From Sarocladium kiliense (Eukaryota > Ascomycota > Sordariomycetes > Hypocreales > Sarocladiaceae), in the NCBI GenBank assembly GCA_030734395.1, contig JAUZTG010000029.1, positions 2,914,001-2,978,000 of the forward strand: a stretch of 64,000 nucleotides of DNA, given 5' to 3'. The notes below the pieces were generated by a model, which saw only the letters and a list, made by a program, of their open reading frames with translations, was not told the DNA's origin and ran no database searches. The stretch's first letter is position 1. The number at the start of each line of letters is the position of its first letter. Shown piece by piece: positions 32,932 through 45,773 of the stretch. Both the position numbers and the translations under genes were made by a program.

Positions 32932-35900
32932 GCTTCTCCTCAGGGTTTGCCATCTGATAGTCGATAGCTTCCTACAATATAGTGTGTATTGGAACCTTCA
33001 ATTCACACCATGAGGTTGTCCTGGCTGCTCATCACGTGCAAATGGCTCTATAATCAGTACCAACTATAGCGCGATCAAGTCGATTGCCGATCAGGAGGGG
33101 CTGGAGTAGAAACAACATGGGTCACAAGAGCCGGCCTAACGTCCAGCCAGCTCGGAAAACCCTGCGTAGGGTTTGTGGGGGATCGTGAGACATTTTGCTT
33201 CGCGATACGTGAGCCGATCAATAGTAGCCAAGGATCGCGCCAGTAAGTGCGTGCCGCTTGTATTGGTCAAGCGCATACTCTTGCAGCCGCTTCTGGGCGA
33301 TTCGCTGGCTGTCAAATTGAGCTGCAGGAGGACGTAGGCGAGACGCTGGATGTAGTCTGAGCAAAGGGTTGACCACCTACAGACCGACTCGGACAAGAAG
33401 AAGCTGATTGGGGATAAAAGTCCAGCCGGGCAGATGAGTCTAACCTTCGAGTGCATGCGTCAGTACTCGAGGCCATCTTAGTTATGGTAGTATGCATTAC
33501 ATGGCGTCAGCGTACAGGAGGCGTCGCCAACGCATCGTGCACCGAGCGAGACGCTTGCTCGCCCGCAGGGATGGCGTGTGTAAGTCGTCCCCAGTCGGCA
33601 CCCCAGGGGCGTTGCGCCACGCTGCATTGCATTTGCAGGGTCTGCGCATCATCTGGGCCAAGGGTCTCCTGCCACTGAGGATGCACTGAACAAACAGCAC
33701 CTTTGATGCTTATGGAGTAGCAGCCAGGGTCACTCAGCGGGTCTGTTCCAACTCCTTAGACCTCTCGCTCCTGGCTTCATGAACTGTGTGGAGGCGGTCA
33801 AGTGTTGTGCATGGCGCTACTAAAGATGGTTCGCCATCGAACGTCTAGAGGTGTGCTGGATTTCAAGAAAGAAGCGACTGGAAAGCTCTCTGGACAGGGG
33901 ATGAGAAACATTGAGCAAGCTCACCCAATGATGATCGCCCAATATGCTTCAAGATACTGGCGAGGCGCTTGTGCCTGTTGACACTCACAGCTTGAACAAT
34001 AGCCGCCATTTCGAGTGTTGCTGTGACCAAGTACCTGATCCACAGCTGCGCGACATAGCTTGGATCCTCACAATTAATACCGAAATGAGCACAAGAGGGA
34101 GCGGACGTAGCACCGTAAGGAGAAGAGGAAAGCGTGGACGCGTATGTACATATCAACTTGGCGATGAACGAGGGGTCGAGCTGGATATAGGATGCTCTAA
34201 ACCGCAAATCAGCGTTGTGGATGAGAGGACCAGGGTTTGGAGATGGAATTGCCGGGTTCGTGCAGGGGCGGTAGACGCCGAGAATAAGCTTGGAGACGAA
34301 TCCTACGCTCCTCGAGCGGGGTGTTGTAAGCCTGACGGTGTTTGGAGCAGCAGGCCTGGTAGTGAGGGAGGCTGGAAGAATCCGTTAGAGGGGATCCGAG
34401 GATCGGGTTCGAGCGACCTGTGTGAGGGGGCGGGCAATGCAGTCAAAAAACGATGCTCGATGAAGGGGGTGTTTGGTGGGAGTAGGAGTGGGTAAGGCAA
34501 CTGAGAGCTGACGACTTTTGCTGGAGGAGCCGAGCCATCATGGGACGACTGTTGGAGGTTGAGGTGGAGGAATTCAATGGCACAGTCCAAGGTGTCAAAT
34601 GGTGGACCACCCAGTGAATCTGCCCCTCCACTCCGCAGCGCTTCCTGCCTCATCTCAACCTCTCTGCCCCTCCAGATCGCCGCCTCCAAGAAGTAGTACC
34701 GGTACAACAAGGTAATAAAGCGCCTGCCTTACGCCCGAGAAACCCACCTCTCCCCTCCATTGTCTACGCTGGAGCACCAGATGAGAGGCCAGCGACCGTC
34801 ACATGTTTGTCAATGCTTTGCTGGCAGCTGTCCTGACAGAGACTGCGGTGGAACAGGGCAAGACTGGAAGGGCACCAGCTTTGATGAACATGGGTTCTTC
34901 TTGCCAAACGTTGCTAATAGGCCAGGAAGGCAAGACCACTCTCTATGGTTCAGGGCCTCCTTCCCGGTCCTGAGGTAGCAGAGAACCTCTACTCATGCAG
35001 ACGGACATTGATCTCGACGTGCACGCTTCCTCCTGCTGTCGTGGTGGTACCTTATGCTACTCCAGTCTCCAGAGCCGGTGCCGTATCCAAGACGGAGCCG
35101 AAACGGCCGTTCGACATGGATGGTCACCATTATACGGATACATGAGCGCCAACATAGGTTGCCGCCACCTTTTAGCGCTCGCCAAATAATGACACCAGCT
35201 GTCCCTGTGGCGATTCGCCTTGCTGGCTCGGCTCACCATTTCGACTCGAGTATTTGCTGCCCACTGCACGGCCTACTAAGTCGCCCAGGCCTCGTTGACT
35301 CGTTGCTTGCAGTATGCCTCACTTCATGACCAGTCGGGGCTCATTGACTCTCTCGCATCTCATTTTTTTTTTGACGCGTCCGTAGCTGGCTGCATACTGG
35401 ACTGTACTGCTGCATCGGCTACCTTGTTCCACCCCTCCTCCGACTGGGAAAGGTATCCCTCGGTCCATGTGGCCACCAATCCCTCCCCTTATTTGGGCAT
35501 GCCGGGCTCAATTGCTGTCTCCGATTCGGCACACAAACTCTTACAAGTCAAGAAGCCATCTGAGCCGGCCATCTCCGGATTCAAGACATCCACATTGACT
35601 CGACGTTCTGGAAACATTCCACATAATACGGCCGCTCTGGACAGCATTCGGCCGCCGTAGTCACTCACAATGGAGGGGCGGGTGGAGGGGCAAGCGGTCA
35701 TGACGATAGTACTCTGACTGGCGGCCGAAATGCCCCTCCAGGATCAGCCCATGAGACTGAGCGTTGCCACAGCCGGCACGCACAAAATCTGGGATGCCAG
35801 ATACACGTGTCGCTCGTGGTACCAATACTACAGATTACAGCGTCGTGGTCCGTTCAGGAGGCTGGCGGACCGCAATTTCCCGTGCAGCAAACAGACACGG

Positions 35901-38164
35901 TACGTGTCGCTACTCCTCGCTACTTCTTCTCCGTCGTTGCGCCGGACCCGGCTGCTCTGGTGCTTTAATATCAATCGGCGGCATTGCCAGCTCATCATTG
36001 CATGAGAAGTTGATGGCTCAGTGGCCCTGCAGTCCGCCTAGTTGCCTCGCGCCCCCCTCCTCGCCATCGCCCAATCAGTCCTCTGCCATTCACCGTCAAC
36101 CTTCGTGTCCCCAGTCTGGCGGCCCCAAGCAGGCGATTGTAGCCAACGACACCTCACGGCGGTCCGCTGGCGACAAGGATCCTGCTTCTCCACCATTCCA
36201 AGGCTTCTCGTAGGCTCCCAGCCACAGACTGTCCTGTTCATGCACCTCGTCGCGCGCCCACAGTGCATACTCACCGACACAAAGACATGGCTTCATCTCT
36301 CTCCCACTGTCCGACGTGACAACGGCCTTGACCAGGCCATTACGCGCGCAACAGGGACCGCCGTCGACGTATCATGCTCAATCCATTGAAAGTTTGCTGG
36401 ACTTAAGTGCGTGCCAACCCTCAGAAGCGCCAACGCCTGCTGCCAATAGCTCATTATTGACGCCGGGCTTCGAACCTGTAGCGAATGCATTCCCGGCGCT
36501 TCCTCGATGGTCTGCGAATTCTCCATCTGTGGTCCCGGCTCTCTGGAATCCTGAACCCTATCGAGTCACCCTCCCAAACAGACCCCAATACAGCTCGCCT
36601 GGCTGGCACCCCTCCCTTGCGCCGTTTCGTCAGCATCCCTGTCACCCCGGCCTCTGAGTACTTGCCGGATTGAGTTGTCTACCGTTGCATGACAGGAGGT
36701 CGCCCTGCAGGTGTTCCTCGGGGGCGTCTCTGATCCGTGAGGAAAGTGCTGGTACCCATCATCCTGGCTGGAGCTCTGTTGCTGTTTTGCATTAGCTGAG
36801 CACCAAAATAGAGACCCTTGAGGTCCAAGACCGCGGACAAGTGAGAGACTTCTAGGATTGAGGGGCTCCCAGAGCCAAAGCCAAAGCCAAAGCCAAAGCC
36901 AAATTCATTGCATCCATTAGCCTCCCACTGAACCAGTGGCAGGTTTTCTCTCTCGCCACCTTCACCTTCAGCACCACGCACGCCGATATCGAGCAAAACG
37001 GTCTCTGCAACAACAGAGCGATTGTGCCTGTTCGGCCGCGTAGCGACGCAGTAAAGGAGCGAGGAGGGCAAGGGCAAGATCACGGCCCACCTGCCCGCTG
37101 AGCGTTACCCTCCCGAGCGACATACAGACAAGACTTTTCCTGACACACTGGCCAACTTCTATCTAGTCCTTGGTTGGACACACTGCATCTCCATGTGTCG
37201 TGGTGGAGTGGCCTAAGCGGCGGCGGATTTTATCAACTGGCAACGAGGTAAGCCAACACATCAAAGATGGGTCACACTGTTTTCCGAGAGCCGCATCGTT
37301 GCTTCGCATCTGCCTCCATTCCCACATCCCATCTCTTTGTTGCGGACACACCCTCGCCCGCGCTAACATGTCTGGCCAGCAGCACTACATGTCCCTCTAC
37401 GACCGGCCGATTGTCTTCTCTGTGACGCCCACACCAAGACCCTCGGACAACAGACCTTACCCTACCTGACCCGAACTAGGAGGTACTTCAACATCATATC
37501 CGGTCCTCCACTCCGTCTGGCACCACGGCTTTCTCATAATACTTCTCTCTCAAATATTCCGCAGCGTCTCGCTCTTTTCTTTTCTCCCCCTCCATCTTTC
37601 CTCGTTGGGCTTCACTGCAGCTTGACCGGATCGCAACACGCTTCCCCTTAGACAACTGGCACACTCATCCCACGTTTCCCGTCACCGAAGCGATCGTTGT
37701 ACTCCTCTACCAGGCACCAGCCCGATAGACGGTCGGTCTCAGTCTCGAATACCGTTGCATACATTGCATCCAAGCCCAATTGGCAATATGGGTGGTTTTT
37801 ACATGCAATACCTGGAGAGTATGTCAGCCTCGTCAAGCTTCCCAAAAAAAAAAAACATATCCCCGGATGCCACATTGTGAAGAACACTGGGTGGGGAGTC
37901 TGGGACCCAGCGTCACCAGAACAGCCCAGGCACGTAGTATATATACCGCGTGCCTTGTGCAATTGACTGTGCAATGGAATGTTGATCCCCGAGCGCGTTC
38001 ACGTTGCTTTCGGTGTGACTTAGGGCTCAGCTCCTTGCATTGGCTTCCCACACAGCCAACCGTCGCACACGTCAGATCGAGCCTGCATACCAGCTCAGAA
38101 TCTGGTTCGGCTCCTGCCGGCAAAGAAACTACGAGAACAATTGCTGATGTGTGTTTTCTCTCAG
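32932..38164. other. Gene-poor region with an unresolved coding-like patch
   Basis: No complete gene can be assembled in 5.2 kb. The minus strand at about 34710-33860 contains peptide stretches that look coding in two frames, but no splice solution is convincing. A GCCAAA repeat is at 36874-36903 and a 12-A run at 37844-37855. Other frames at 35054-36660 are GC-rich shadows without protein character. A candidate first exon starting with the ATG at 37368 (MSGQQHYMSLYDRP) could belong to the dsRBD-like gene, but its possible donors are not in the phase that the terminal exon needs. Confidence 0.45.
36874..36903. repeat. (GCCAAA)5 hexanucleotide microsatellite
   Basis: Five perfect GCCAAA copies. 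On the minus strand they would encode Phe-Gly repeats in a frame that shows no other sign of being a gene. Confidence 0.98.
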
Positions 38165-38502
38165 GTCTTTGTCGCCGTCGTGGCTGGACAGATCCCTCGT
38201 ACGAGTGCTACCGAGACCCGGCTGGATTTACTTGCCTAGTCCTCGTCAACGGACGGGAGTACCAGACTGATTTGGCATACGCGTCCGACACGCTCGCACA
38301 GGAGAATGCTGCTATGCGAGCTTTCATGGTCTGCAGAAACTTCTCCGTGAACGGAGGTATGCTTGCGCGAAACGGCATCGTGCAAGGCCTACCTGCCAAT
38401 GACACTGGCCGCCACCGGAGAAGCCGCCACGGATCGGGAGACCGAAACGGACGCCGCTCTGGCAACCACTCCAGTAGCAGTTCCACGACCTCATTCGACT
38501 GA
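38165..38502 (+). CDS. dsRNA-binding-motif-like small protein, terminal exon (5' end unresolved)
   Basis: The frame ending at the TGA 38500-38502 encodes DPSYECYRDPAGFTCLVLVN, then GREYQTDLAYASDTLAQENAAMRAF and a conserved-looking VCRNFSVNGGMLARNGIVQG segment before a basic Ser/Arg tail. The G.EY.T..AY.S...A...AAM.A pattern resembles the beta-beta-alpha end of double-stranded-RNA-binding motifs, and small fungal proteins of this kind exist from memory. A tctctcag acceptor ends at 38164 and a second (gacag) at 38191; both require a phase-1 donor upstream. The frame stays open back to 37780, but that sequence does not look like protein. The first exon is not identified, so start and length are open. 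Confidence 0.55.
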
Positions 38503-41066
38503 GTTCGTAGCCCGATTTCAAACGCTGTTGAAAAGTGGGACGAGATGCGACTTGATTGACAACCACTGAAGACCAGGGTTCTACGCTTCACAGCAGTCCC
38601 ATGGGATATGAACCCGCATTACGTACGGTGCTCTTATTTTGCAGAGTAGCCCGGTCATGACAACGATGGGAGACGAAGCAGACTCCCACGACACGCCCGA
38701 ATGGATGCATGGATGATGCACTTACGAAGATGATTTTCACGACACGAAACGACTTTAGAAACATTTGCACGTTGCTACGCTGGTAACGAGGGTGGATCAT
38801 TTGCTTTGGAGTTATGACTGAGAGGAGGAAGGCCATTGCCATTGTGAACGCGTCGAGGAAGAGGCAGGTGAATATCGTGTCTTCAGCTGAAAGAAGAAGC
38901 GACGCCACCAGCGTAGCGTAATGGCTGCTTAATAGGCGTTGGATGATGCATCGAGCAAAGCTGACTGGTGATGGTGTTACCATCCTGGTACTGCATCACG
39001 ACACCACTCGTGATGCGTCGAAAGGCCGCGAACATGAACGTCATTACGATCGACAAGGGCTCACCAGAGCGAACTAAGCGTCTACGGCCCGGCGGACGCT
39101 GTCATTTCCTTCATACATTGCGACCAATGCGGAAGCACAGGGAGGTGCTGGGAGGTTATCTCTGTTGGATTTCTGAAGCATTTCTTGGCTGAGATTGGGC
39201 ATGCACGGCAAAACTACAAAACCGGAGGCTTTCTGTTATGAGTCCAGACAACTGGATCAGGAGGCGCTTTGATGACGACTTTATGACCAAATTTTTGATG
39301 GATGGAATTCTGACGAAACGACCTTTTTTTTCCGAGATGAATATATGTTTTATTGTTGCTACACTCGTCGATCAACGTAAGGCAAACAAACAGCATGGCA
39401 GCGACAGTGAGGCTTTCATATAGTAAGTGAACAAGAACATACATCTTGAAGAATCGGATGCCGGGCACGAGGGAACTTCCCAAACAGAATGTATAAAGGA
39501 CCCGAGTCCCCTGTATGGCCAGCCATGGCTATAGGATGGGCTCATTTCCGCCATGGGTCTAGAGCATATACGTGGACATGCATGCATGCAAGTAATCGTG
39601 CCGTCCCTCCGTTTGAGTGGTTGTTGGTCTGGGAAGCGGTGACATTGCAGATGATGTAAAAGGCGTGGGGAAGGCGGTGAAGGTGGCCCTTTGTGTTGTC
39701 CAATGTCGCTTTCATGCATGTTCGTGCAGTAGACATGGCCATTGCCAGGAGATGCAGAAGGCGGGGGAAGATCGAAGTCGGGTGGGATAGAGGTTGACAC
39801 GATGCATCAGATGTGAGCGGCCTCGCCGAGCTGAAAGCGTCGTAGGTTAGCTGACAGGTGGCATGGGAGGACGCCTGGGATGGAGAGATCAGGACTAGCA
39901 TCGGGGGCCCTAGTCTGGCATGGTCGGGCGGGGGAGGCAAAGGGCTGATGCAGATGCTTGTAGCCGCTACAATGTCTCAATTATGGTGCGAGGAATTGTT
40001 GCAGGCAACGCGTGAGACATGGGCAGGTCCAGGCGAATGTGTCGCCGTGCGTCCATCGGCAGCGTGGCTCAGCATTGCAGTAAGGCACGACCCTTGGAGA
40101 TGATTGCTGCATGTGATTCGGAACGAATGCAGTTGTGTACACCGGTCGGGTGTGAGTGTGTGCGTTGTGTCCCTCTCCCTGTGTGTTTTAAGCATTCAAA
40201 GTACCCAATTTGCGAGTATGATTGGCTGTCATGTGGGGGACCCCTTTTTCCCTTGCGGTTCTCTAATTCGTGGTGGTCGAGCATTCCCAAGTTGGGACAC
40301 GAAGTTTGGGGGTCATGTGGTTGGTCGGATGAGGCTGCATGTGGCTTGGAGGGTGATTTAATTTTTCTTTGGTCGCTCTGCCTCGTCTCTTCGTGATCAT
40401 GTGGTTTTGTACCACGCGGCAGCTGGATAGTGAAACATTCTGCAACTCGCCCACGATGCTAACGAAGTGCAAGATTGGATGAAATGTGGTTTTCAATGCT
40501 GGGCTAAGCTAAAATTATGACGAGCATGGCTTGGGCAAAGGTGACTATAGTGGGAACTAGCCGAGTGGACAAGGGATCACGAGGAATGGGAATGTGGTGC
40601 CTCACAATGGATTGGTATGGCTGCAGTGGTAGTTAGTTGCCTCACCTTCTACCAAGGCCTGCCTAGTACACGCTGGTTAGGGGCGGCCAGGGATTGGAAG
40701 ATCGTGTGGTGGGGCAGGTAATTGGAAGTGCCCCCCAGGAACACGCAACGGACCTGGAAAGAGCTCCAAGGGGCTACATGTTCACTTCGAGGCAGGTGCT
40801 CACTCCTGTTGCTGCTGCCACCTTTCCACTTCCACTCCACCTCCAATCCGATCCAATCCAACTTCTCCTCAACTCTGCTCTCCTTTCCACCTTGAGGCTT
40901 CATTCTCCCTGTCGTCCTCTCTCACGTTGCTTTCCGACCCTTCTACCTTTTGATACCCTCTTCCAACTTCGCTTCTCTCACCACCCCTCACTTGCCTCCA
41001 CCGACGCCAGCCGCACCACCTTGCCACAACTAACCGTTCTCGCGACGCGATCACCAGTTGCCCAGC
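38503..41066. promoter_or_regulatory. Intergenic region ending in the CT-rich promoter of the GDP-mannose pyrophosphorylase gene
   Basis: No gene is supported between 38503 and 40700. A hydrophobic minus frame at 38983-38588 is noted but not callable. From about 40805 to 41050 the plus strand is strongly pyrimidine-rich (repeated CCACTTCCACTCC-type runs), a common leader of highly expressed fungal housekeeping genes, leading to the ATG at 41067. Confidence 0.55.
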
Positions 41067-42390
41067 ATGAAAGGTAAGCGCTGTTTGCTCCAGTCAAGCT
41101 ACCTCAGAATCAAGCTGCGCGTTTCAATGGACTTACTGACTTCCGTCTACAGGCCTCATTCTTGTCGGTGGCTTCGGCACTCGCCTGCGCCCTCTTGTAC
41201 GTTGCAGCTCCGACTCCAACCCCAGACGGCCTCTGGGCTTTCGTGCCGAGCAGCAAAACTGACCAAGATCGATCTTCTAGACTCTCACGCTCCCCAAGCC
41301 CCTCGTTGAGTTCGGTAACAAGCCCATGATCGTTCACCAGATCGAGGCTCTGGTTGCAGCTGGTGTCAAGGACATTGTCCTCGCAGTCAACTACAGGCCA
41401 GAGATCATGGAGAAGTTCCTTGAGGAGGTAAGCAGCTTTCCTCCTGCGTTCCGATTCCGCGAGCACCCAAGAAGCTGACCAAAACTACCACAGTACGAGG
41501 AGAAGTACAACATCAACATTGAGTTCTCCGTCGAGTCCGAACCCCTCGATACTGCCGGTCCTCTCAAGCTTGCCGAGAAGATCCTCGCCAAGGACGACTC
41601 GCCCTTCTTCGTTCTCAACTCCGACGTCATCTGCGACTACCCCTTCCGCGAGCTTCTCGATTTCCACAAGAGCCACGGCAATGAGGGCACCATCGTCGTC
41701 ACAAAGGTCGAGGAACCCTCAAAGTACGGTGTGGTCGTTCACAAGCCAAACCACCCCTCTCGCATCGAACGTTTCGTTGAGAAGCCTGTCGAGTTCGTCG
41801 GTAACCGAATCAACGCCGGCATGTACATCTTCAACACTTCCATTCTTAAGCGAATCGAGCTTCGACCGACTTCTATCGAGAAGGAGACGTTCCCCGCCAT
41901 GGTTCGTGACAACGAGCTGCACTCATTCGACCTCGAGAGTTTCTGGATGGACGTTGGTCAGCCCAAGGATTTCCTGTCTGGCACCTGCCTCTACCTCTCT
42001 TCCCTGACAAAGAAGGGAAGCAAGGAGCTCACCCCGCCCACCGAGCCTTTCGTCCACGGTGGCAACGTCATGATTGACCCTTCAGCCAAGATTGGCAGGA
42101 ACTGCCGAATCGGTCCCAATGTGACTATCGGCCCCGATGTTGTTGTCGGTGACGGTGTGCGTCTCCAGCGTTGCGTGCTTCTGCGCGGCTCCAAGGTCAA
42201 GGACCACGCCTGGGTCAAGTCCACAATTGTCGGCTGGAACAGCACCGTTGGCCGCTGGGCGCGCCTCGAGAATGTTACCGTCCTGGGTGATGACGTGACG
42301 ATTGGCGACGAGATCTATGTCAACGGCGGCAGCGTTCTGCCACACAAGAGCATCAAGGCCAACGTTGATGTTCCCGCCATTATCATGTAA
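41067..42390 (+). CDS. mpg1: GDP-mannose pyrophosphorylase (mannose-1-phosphate guanylyltransferase)
   Basis: Exons 41067-41073, 41153-41196, 41281-41427 and 41494-42390; introns of 79, 84 and 66 bp. The first exon holds only ATG AAA G. The product is 364 residues, the normal length. The nucleotidyltransferase signature GGFGTRLRPLTLTLPKPLVEF is rebuilt across two splice sites; NSDVICDYP and FVEKPVEF follow in the catalytic domain, then a left-handed beta-helix of hexapeptide repeats (IGRNCRIGPNVTIGPDVVVG). It makes GDP-mannose from mannose-1-phosphate and GTP in the cytosol, the donor for N-glycans, O-mannosylation, GPI anchors and cell-wall mannan. The CT-rich leader fits constitutive high expression. 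Convergent with glycerol kinase. Confidence 0.98.
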
Positions 42391-42987
42391 AGCGGAGCTT
42401 GTCGATTTGACTCTGACCTGTTTTACCAAATTTCGAGGCACTTGATTTTTCTGGGATTTCTTGTGCATTTTCTGGTTGTCGCAGGCGTGTTGAGAAGGGC
42501 AGGGATGCATGGAAAGCTCGCCACTCAAACCTTCGCTTGGTCTTTTACTTTCGATTGATGTTTTTGACATTACACCCTTTTAACTTGTCTCCGCCCATGA
42601 GAACACAAACCGGGGGTTTGAGGAGCATTTTGGAGTTTTGGGGTACAGAAAAAAGAAGAGAGAAACTTGAAGAAAATGGTTCTAATATAGGCCGGGGTTG
42701 GGTTGAGGCGAACCCTACACTTTCTGGCAGAATCATGGAAATGAAGAGGGCCTTTTTGTGGTTTGACATAGGCTAGGAACGGGATATGGTAGCAAGGGAT
42801 CTTCATCCTCTTTGCATGCAAAACGTGTGATGACTTACAAACTGAAAGAGCCTCCTCTACTCCAGTGATGTCCTGTCAGTACGTGTTTGCTTCAGGCAGC
42901 GTAGGGTTCATATATCTTGTTATGGGTCATGATCTATCAAGTTGCTTTTGATGTTCTATATCTACGCTCGCTCTTACTTGTGAATAT
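42391..42987. other. Shared 3' region of two convergent genes
   Basis: Between the stops of mpg1 (+) and glycerol kinase (-). AT-richer than its surroundings and presumably 3' UTRs; no gene is seen. Confidence 0.6.
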
Positions 42988-44728
42988 CTAGTCGTCATCC
43001 CTCACCCATCCCTTACTCATCTCCACCGCCCTCTCCCACATCGTCCTCGCCTTCCCCCTCTCCTCCTCTCCCATCTTCGGCTCAAACACTGTCCTTCCTC
43101 TCGCACCCATGTCCTTAACATCGTCAAGCTCCTCCCACACACCCGTAGCCAGACCAGCGGCAACAGCAGCACCCAAGGCTGTGGTCTCGCGCATGGCTGG
43201 TCGGTCGACGGGGATGCCACTGAGGTCAGCTTGAGTCTGCATGCAGAGATCCGAGTTGGAAAGGCCGCCGTCAACGGCGAGAGAAGAGAGGGCTTGAGAT
43301 GAGTCGGCGGCCATGGCGTCGAGAATGGCGGCAGTTTGGTGGCAGGTGGCTTCAAGGGTAGCGCGGGCTATGTGGCCTTTCCGAGTGTGGGCAGTGATCC
43401 CAACTAATCGCATAATTAGCATGAAGAGTGCAAGCGGGGGAATGGAGTCTGAAAAGGGGAAGACTTACAAAGAGTTCCTCTTGCGTCGTCAATCCAGTAT
43501 GGAGCAAAGAGGCCACTGAAACCGGTGACGAAGTAGACACCGCCGTTGTCGTCCACTGATTTTGCTACAGCGTCGATCTCTTTAGACTCCTTGATCAGTT
43601 CCAGGTTGTTCTGTAGGAACTTGACTCCTGAACCGGCAACGGCGATGCTTCCTTCAAGGGCGTACACAGGTTTGCGACCGTTACCAAAGTCATAGGCCAC
43701 TGTTGCAAGGAGCCCAGACTTGGATATTACAGGAGTCTCGCCGACGTTGTAGAGCAGGAAACAGCCTGTTCCATATGTGTTCTTGGCCTGTCCAGGTTTG
43801 AAGCCGCGCTGACCAACCAGGGCAGACGATTGATCACCCAGGCAGCCAGCAATGGGAACATCCTTGAGAATGCCACGGGTGAGCTTGCCGAACTCGGTAG
43901 GGTGTGATGAGGGGACAATTTTTGGGAGGTCAATCTTGGAGCGGTCAATTCCAAAGAAGTTCAAGAGGGTATCGTCGTATTTCAGGGTGCGCAGATTCAT
44001 GAACATCGTTCGGCTGGCGTTAGTTGAATCGGTAACAAAGATCGGACCGCCCTCGCGATCAGCGCCACCATTGAGGCGATAGATGAGCCAGGAATCGATG
44101 GTACCGAAGGCGATTCGTCCTTCCTCATAGTTCTCTTTGATCTTGGGATCATTACGGATGAGCCAGAGGAGCTTGACGCTGGATGGGTATGTGGACAGCG
44201 GCAAGCCACACAAGTCAAGGAGCTTGTCAGCGCCGTCTTTGTTCTTAAGCTCTCGAACAAGGGCCTTTGTCCGAGTGTCAGGCCAAACGACAGCATTTCC
44301 AAGCGGTTCGCCAGTGTACTTGTCCCAGAGAACGATTGTTTCCCGTTGGTTGGTGATGCCAACGGAACGAATGTGAGAGGCATTGTGTCCTTGCTTGACA
44401 AAGTCCTCAGTGGCCTTTTCTATGCATGTCTCTACAGACTCGAGGAGTTCTAGAGGATCATGCTCGTGCCAGCTGTAAACCTCACGTCAGCCTTGCCTCT
44501 CTGTATTGGAGGATGATTGTCCCAAAAAAGCGGCGCATCAAAGGCTTACCCTGGGTGCGGATGATGGTTCTTGAACTCGATTTGGTGGCTTGCGACGGGT
44601 TCACCAAAGCTATTGAAGATGAGGAAGCGGGTGGACGTAGTGCCCTGGTCGATGCTGCCTACGAACCATCGCCTGTTGGCCTCATTTCCGGTCTGGCTGA
44701 CGCCATGAGGCAGCTGGTCAACTGCCAT
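42988..44728 (-). CDS. gut1: Glycerol kinase
   Basis: Exons 44728-44550, 44472-43469 and 43403-42988; introns of 77 and 65 bp (phases 2 and 1); 532 residues. N-terminal ATP-binding motif GSIDQGTTSTRFLIF, then the glycerol-contacting WHEHDP and TNQRET blocks, the FGGY-family signature around NTYGTGCFLLYNVG, the mid motif FAPYWIDDARGTLFGITAHT (built across the second splice) and DGGLSNSDLCMQTQADLSG near the C-terminus. The start at 44728 (MAVDQLPHG) is the first ATG giving the family N-terminus. The enzyme phosphorylates glycerol to glycerol-3-phosphate, feeding respiration and the acyltransferase pathway also represented at 6.7-9.0 kb. The first splice lies inside the sequence leading to WHEHDP. 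Confidence 0.97.
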
Positions 44729-45773
44729 AATGATTGAAGATGTAGAAGCAGTTGTGCTGAGCGTTGTGCGCAAGTCGCAGGGGTTTGGTGAGCTTGGACA
44801 GATCGGGCTTGCTGTGAGCCAGATACGGTAATAAGTGACGCTCGTGCTCGGTACTCAAGGCCGAGATCAATGGAGAGAGTGTATGGCGATTTTCTCGCTC
44901 GACAGGACGGAATCTGGCGTCAAAGACGGTACCACGGGATAGGGAAAAGGATGGAGAAGGCACAGGAGACGGGAAAGAAGGAACGCGACAGAAATGCGCG
45001 CTCCGCAAGCTCTTTGAGTCGTGTGCCTGGCAAAAATCTCCAGAGAGAGGGTTCGTAGCGCGGGCGAGTTGTGGAGACGTCTCGGGGTGCTCGGGGTGAA
45101 GCTGCGGGGCGATGGTATTTGGCGCTGATCCGACAAGATGGAAGAGTCTTGGAAGCTGGCGGTTTACGCTTTGGAGTCCTTGGGGGAGTGGAGGAAGCGG
45201 AGATGTAGTTGCCCCTGGCGCTATTAAGTTGAGATGCTTTATTTTCGCGTGGAAAGTTGCGTCATTGCCTGGAATTGCTATCACCGGACGCTCCTGCCAC
45301 AGTTTACATGTGCCTTCCTTACCCAGCTGACCACCGACCACAGCCGACCAACCGCCCGCTTGCCCCGGGCAGCTGTAAATGACGGCTCCGTGATCGGCCT
45401 TGCCTCCAGCTTTGGTTTTGCTCTGGGCAGTCGTAGCCAGTATTGTGTGTCGCCCCTTCCTGGGTGGCAGGTCATCGCGCCTGTGTTCATGACACGCATC
45501 GCACCTTCCTCAAATCAATGAAGTCCCACAGTAGCAGCAGTGGAAAATCCGAGGTGACCTGACGGGGTCGAAACAATTCGAACAGATACATGAAGCTGAA
45601 TGTCACTGGTGTCATACCCAGTCCTCTAGCCTCCTTGTACGCAAATGAATTCCAAATTCCCGTTTCATGCAAATTATCGTTCAGTTCATTCCTAGTGGAC
45701 GGGTGACTTGCTCTCCCATGTCTCACCAGTCGCCCTCAACATCCAATATCCCTGCGTGTCCATACCCGGCCAG
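44729..45773. promoter_or_regulatory. Divergent intergenic region between glycerol kinase and a hypothetical gene
   Basis: No gene is seen. An AT-rich island at about 45590-45690 lies directly upstream of the plus-strand gene. No specific binding site could be defended. Confidence 0.45.

Noticed and set aside
33944..34495. 183-codon plus-strand frame
   Set aside because: Gly/Arg-rich composition without pattern, overlapping the better-looking minus-strand peptides. Likely a shadow.
37844..37855. A12 tract as a possible retroposon poly(A) tail
   Set aside because: No target-site duplication or retroelement sequence is found beside it.
37780..38164. Open frame continuing upstream of the dsRBD-like exon
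   Set aside because: The translated sequence has no protein character and a good tctctcag acceptor ends at 38164. The open frame is probably accidental.
38588..38983. Hydrophobic minus-strand frame resembling a membrane protein fragment
   Set aside because: Only about 60 residues look membrane-like, no family order is recognisable and no adjoining exon was found.
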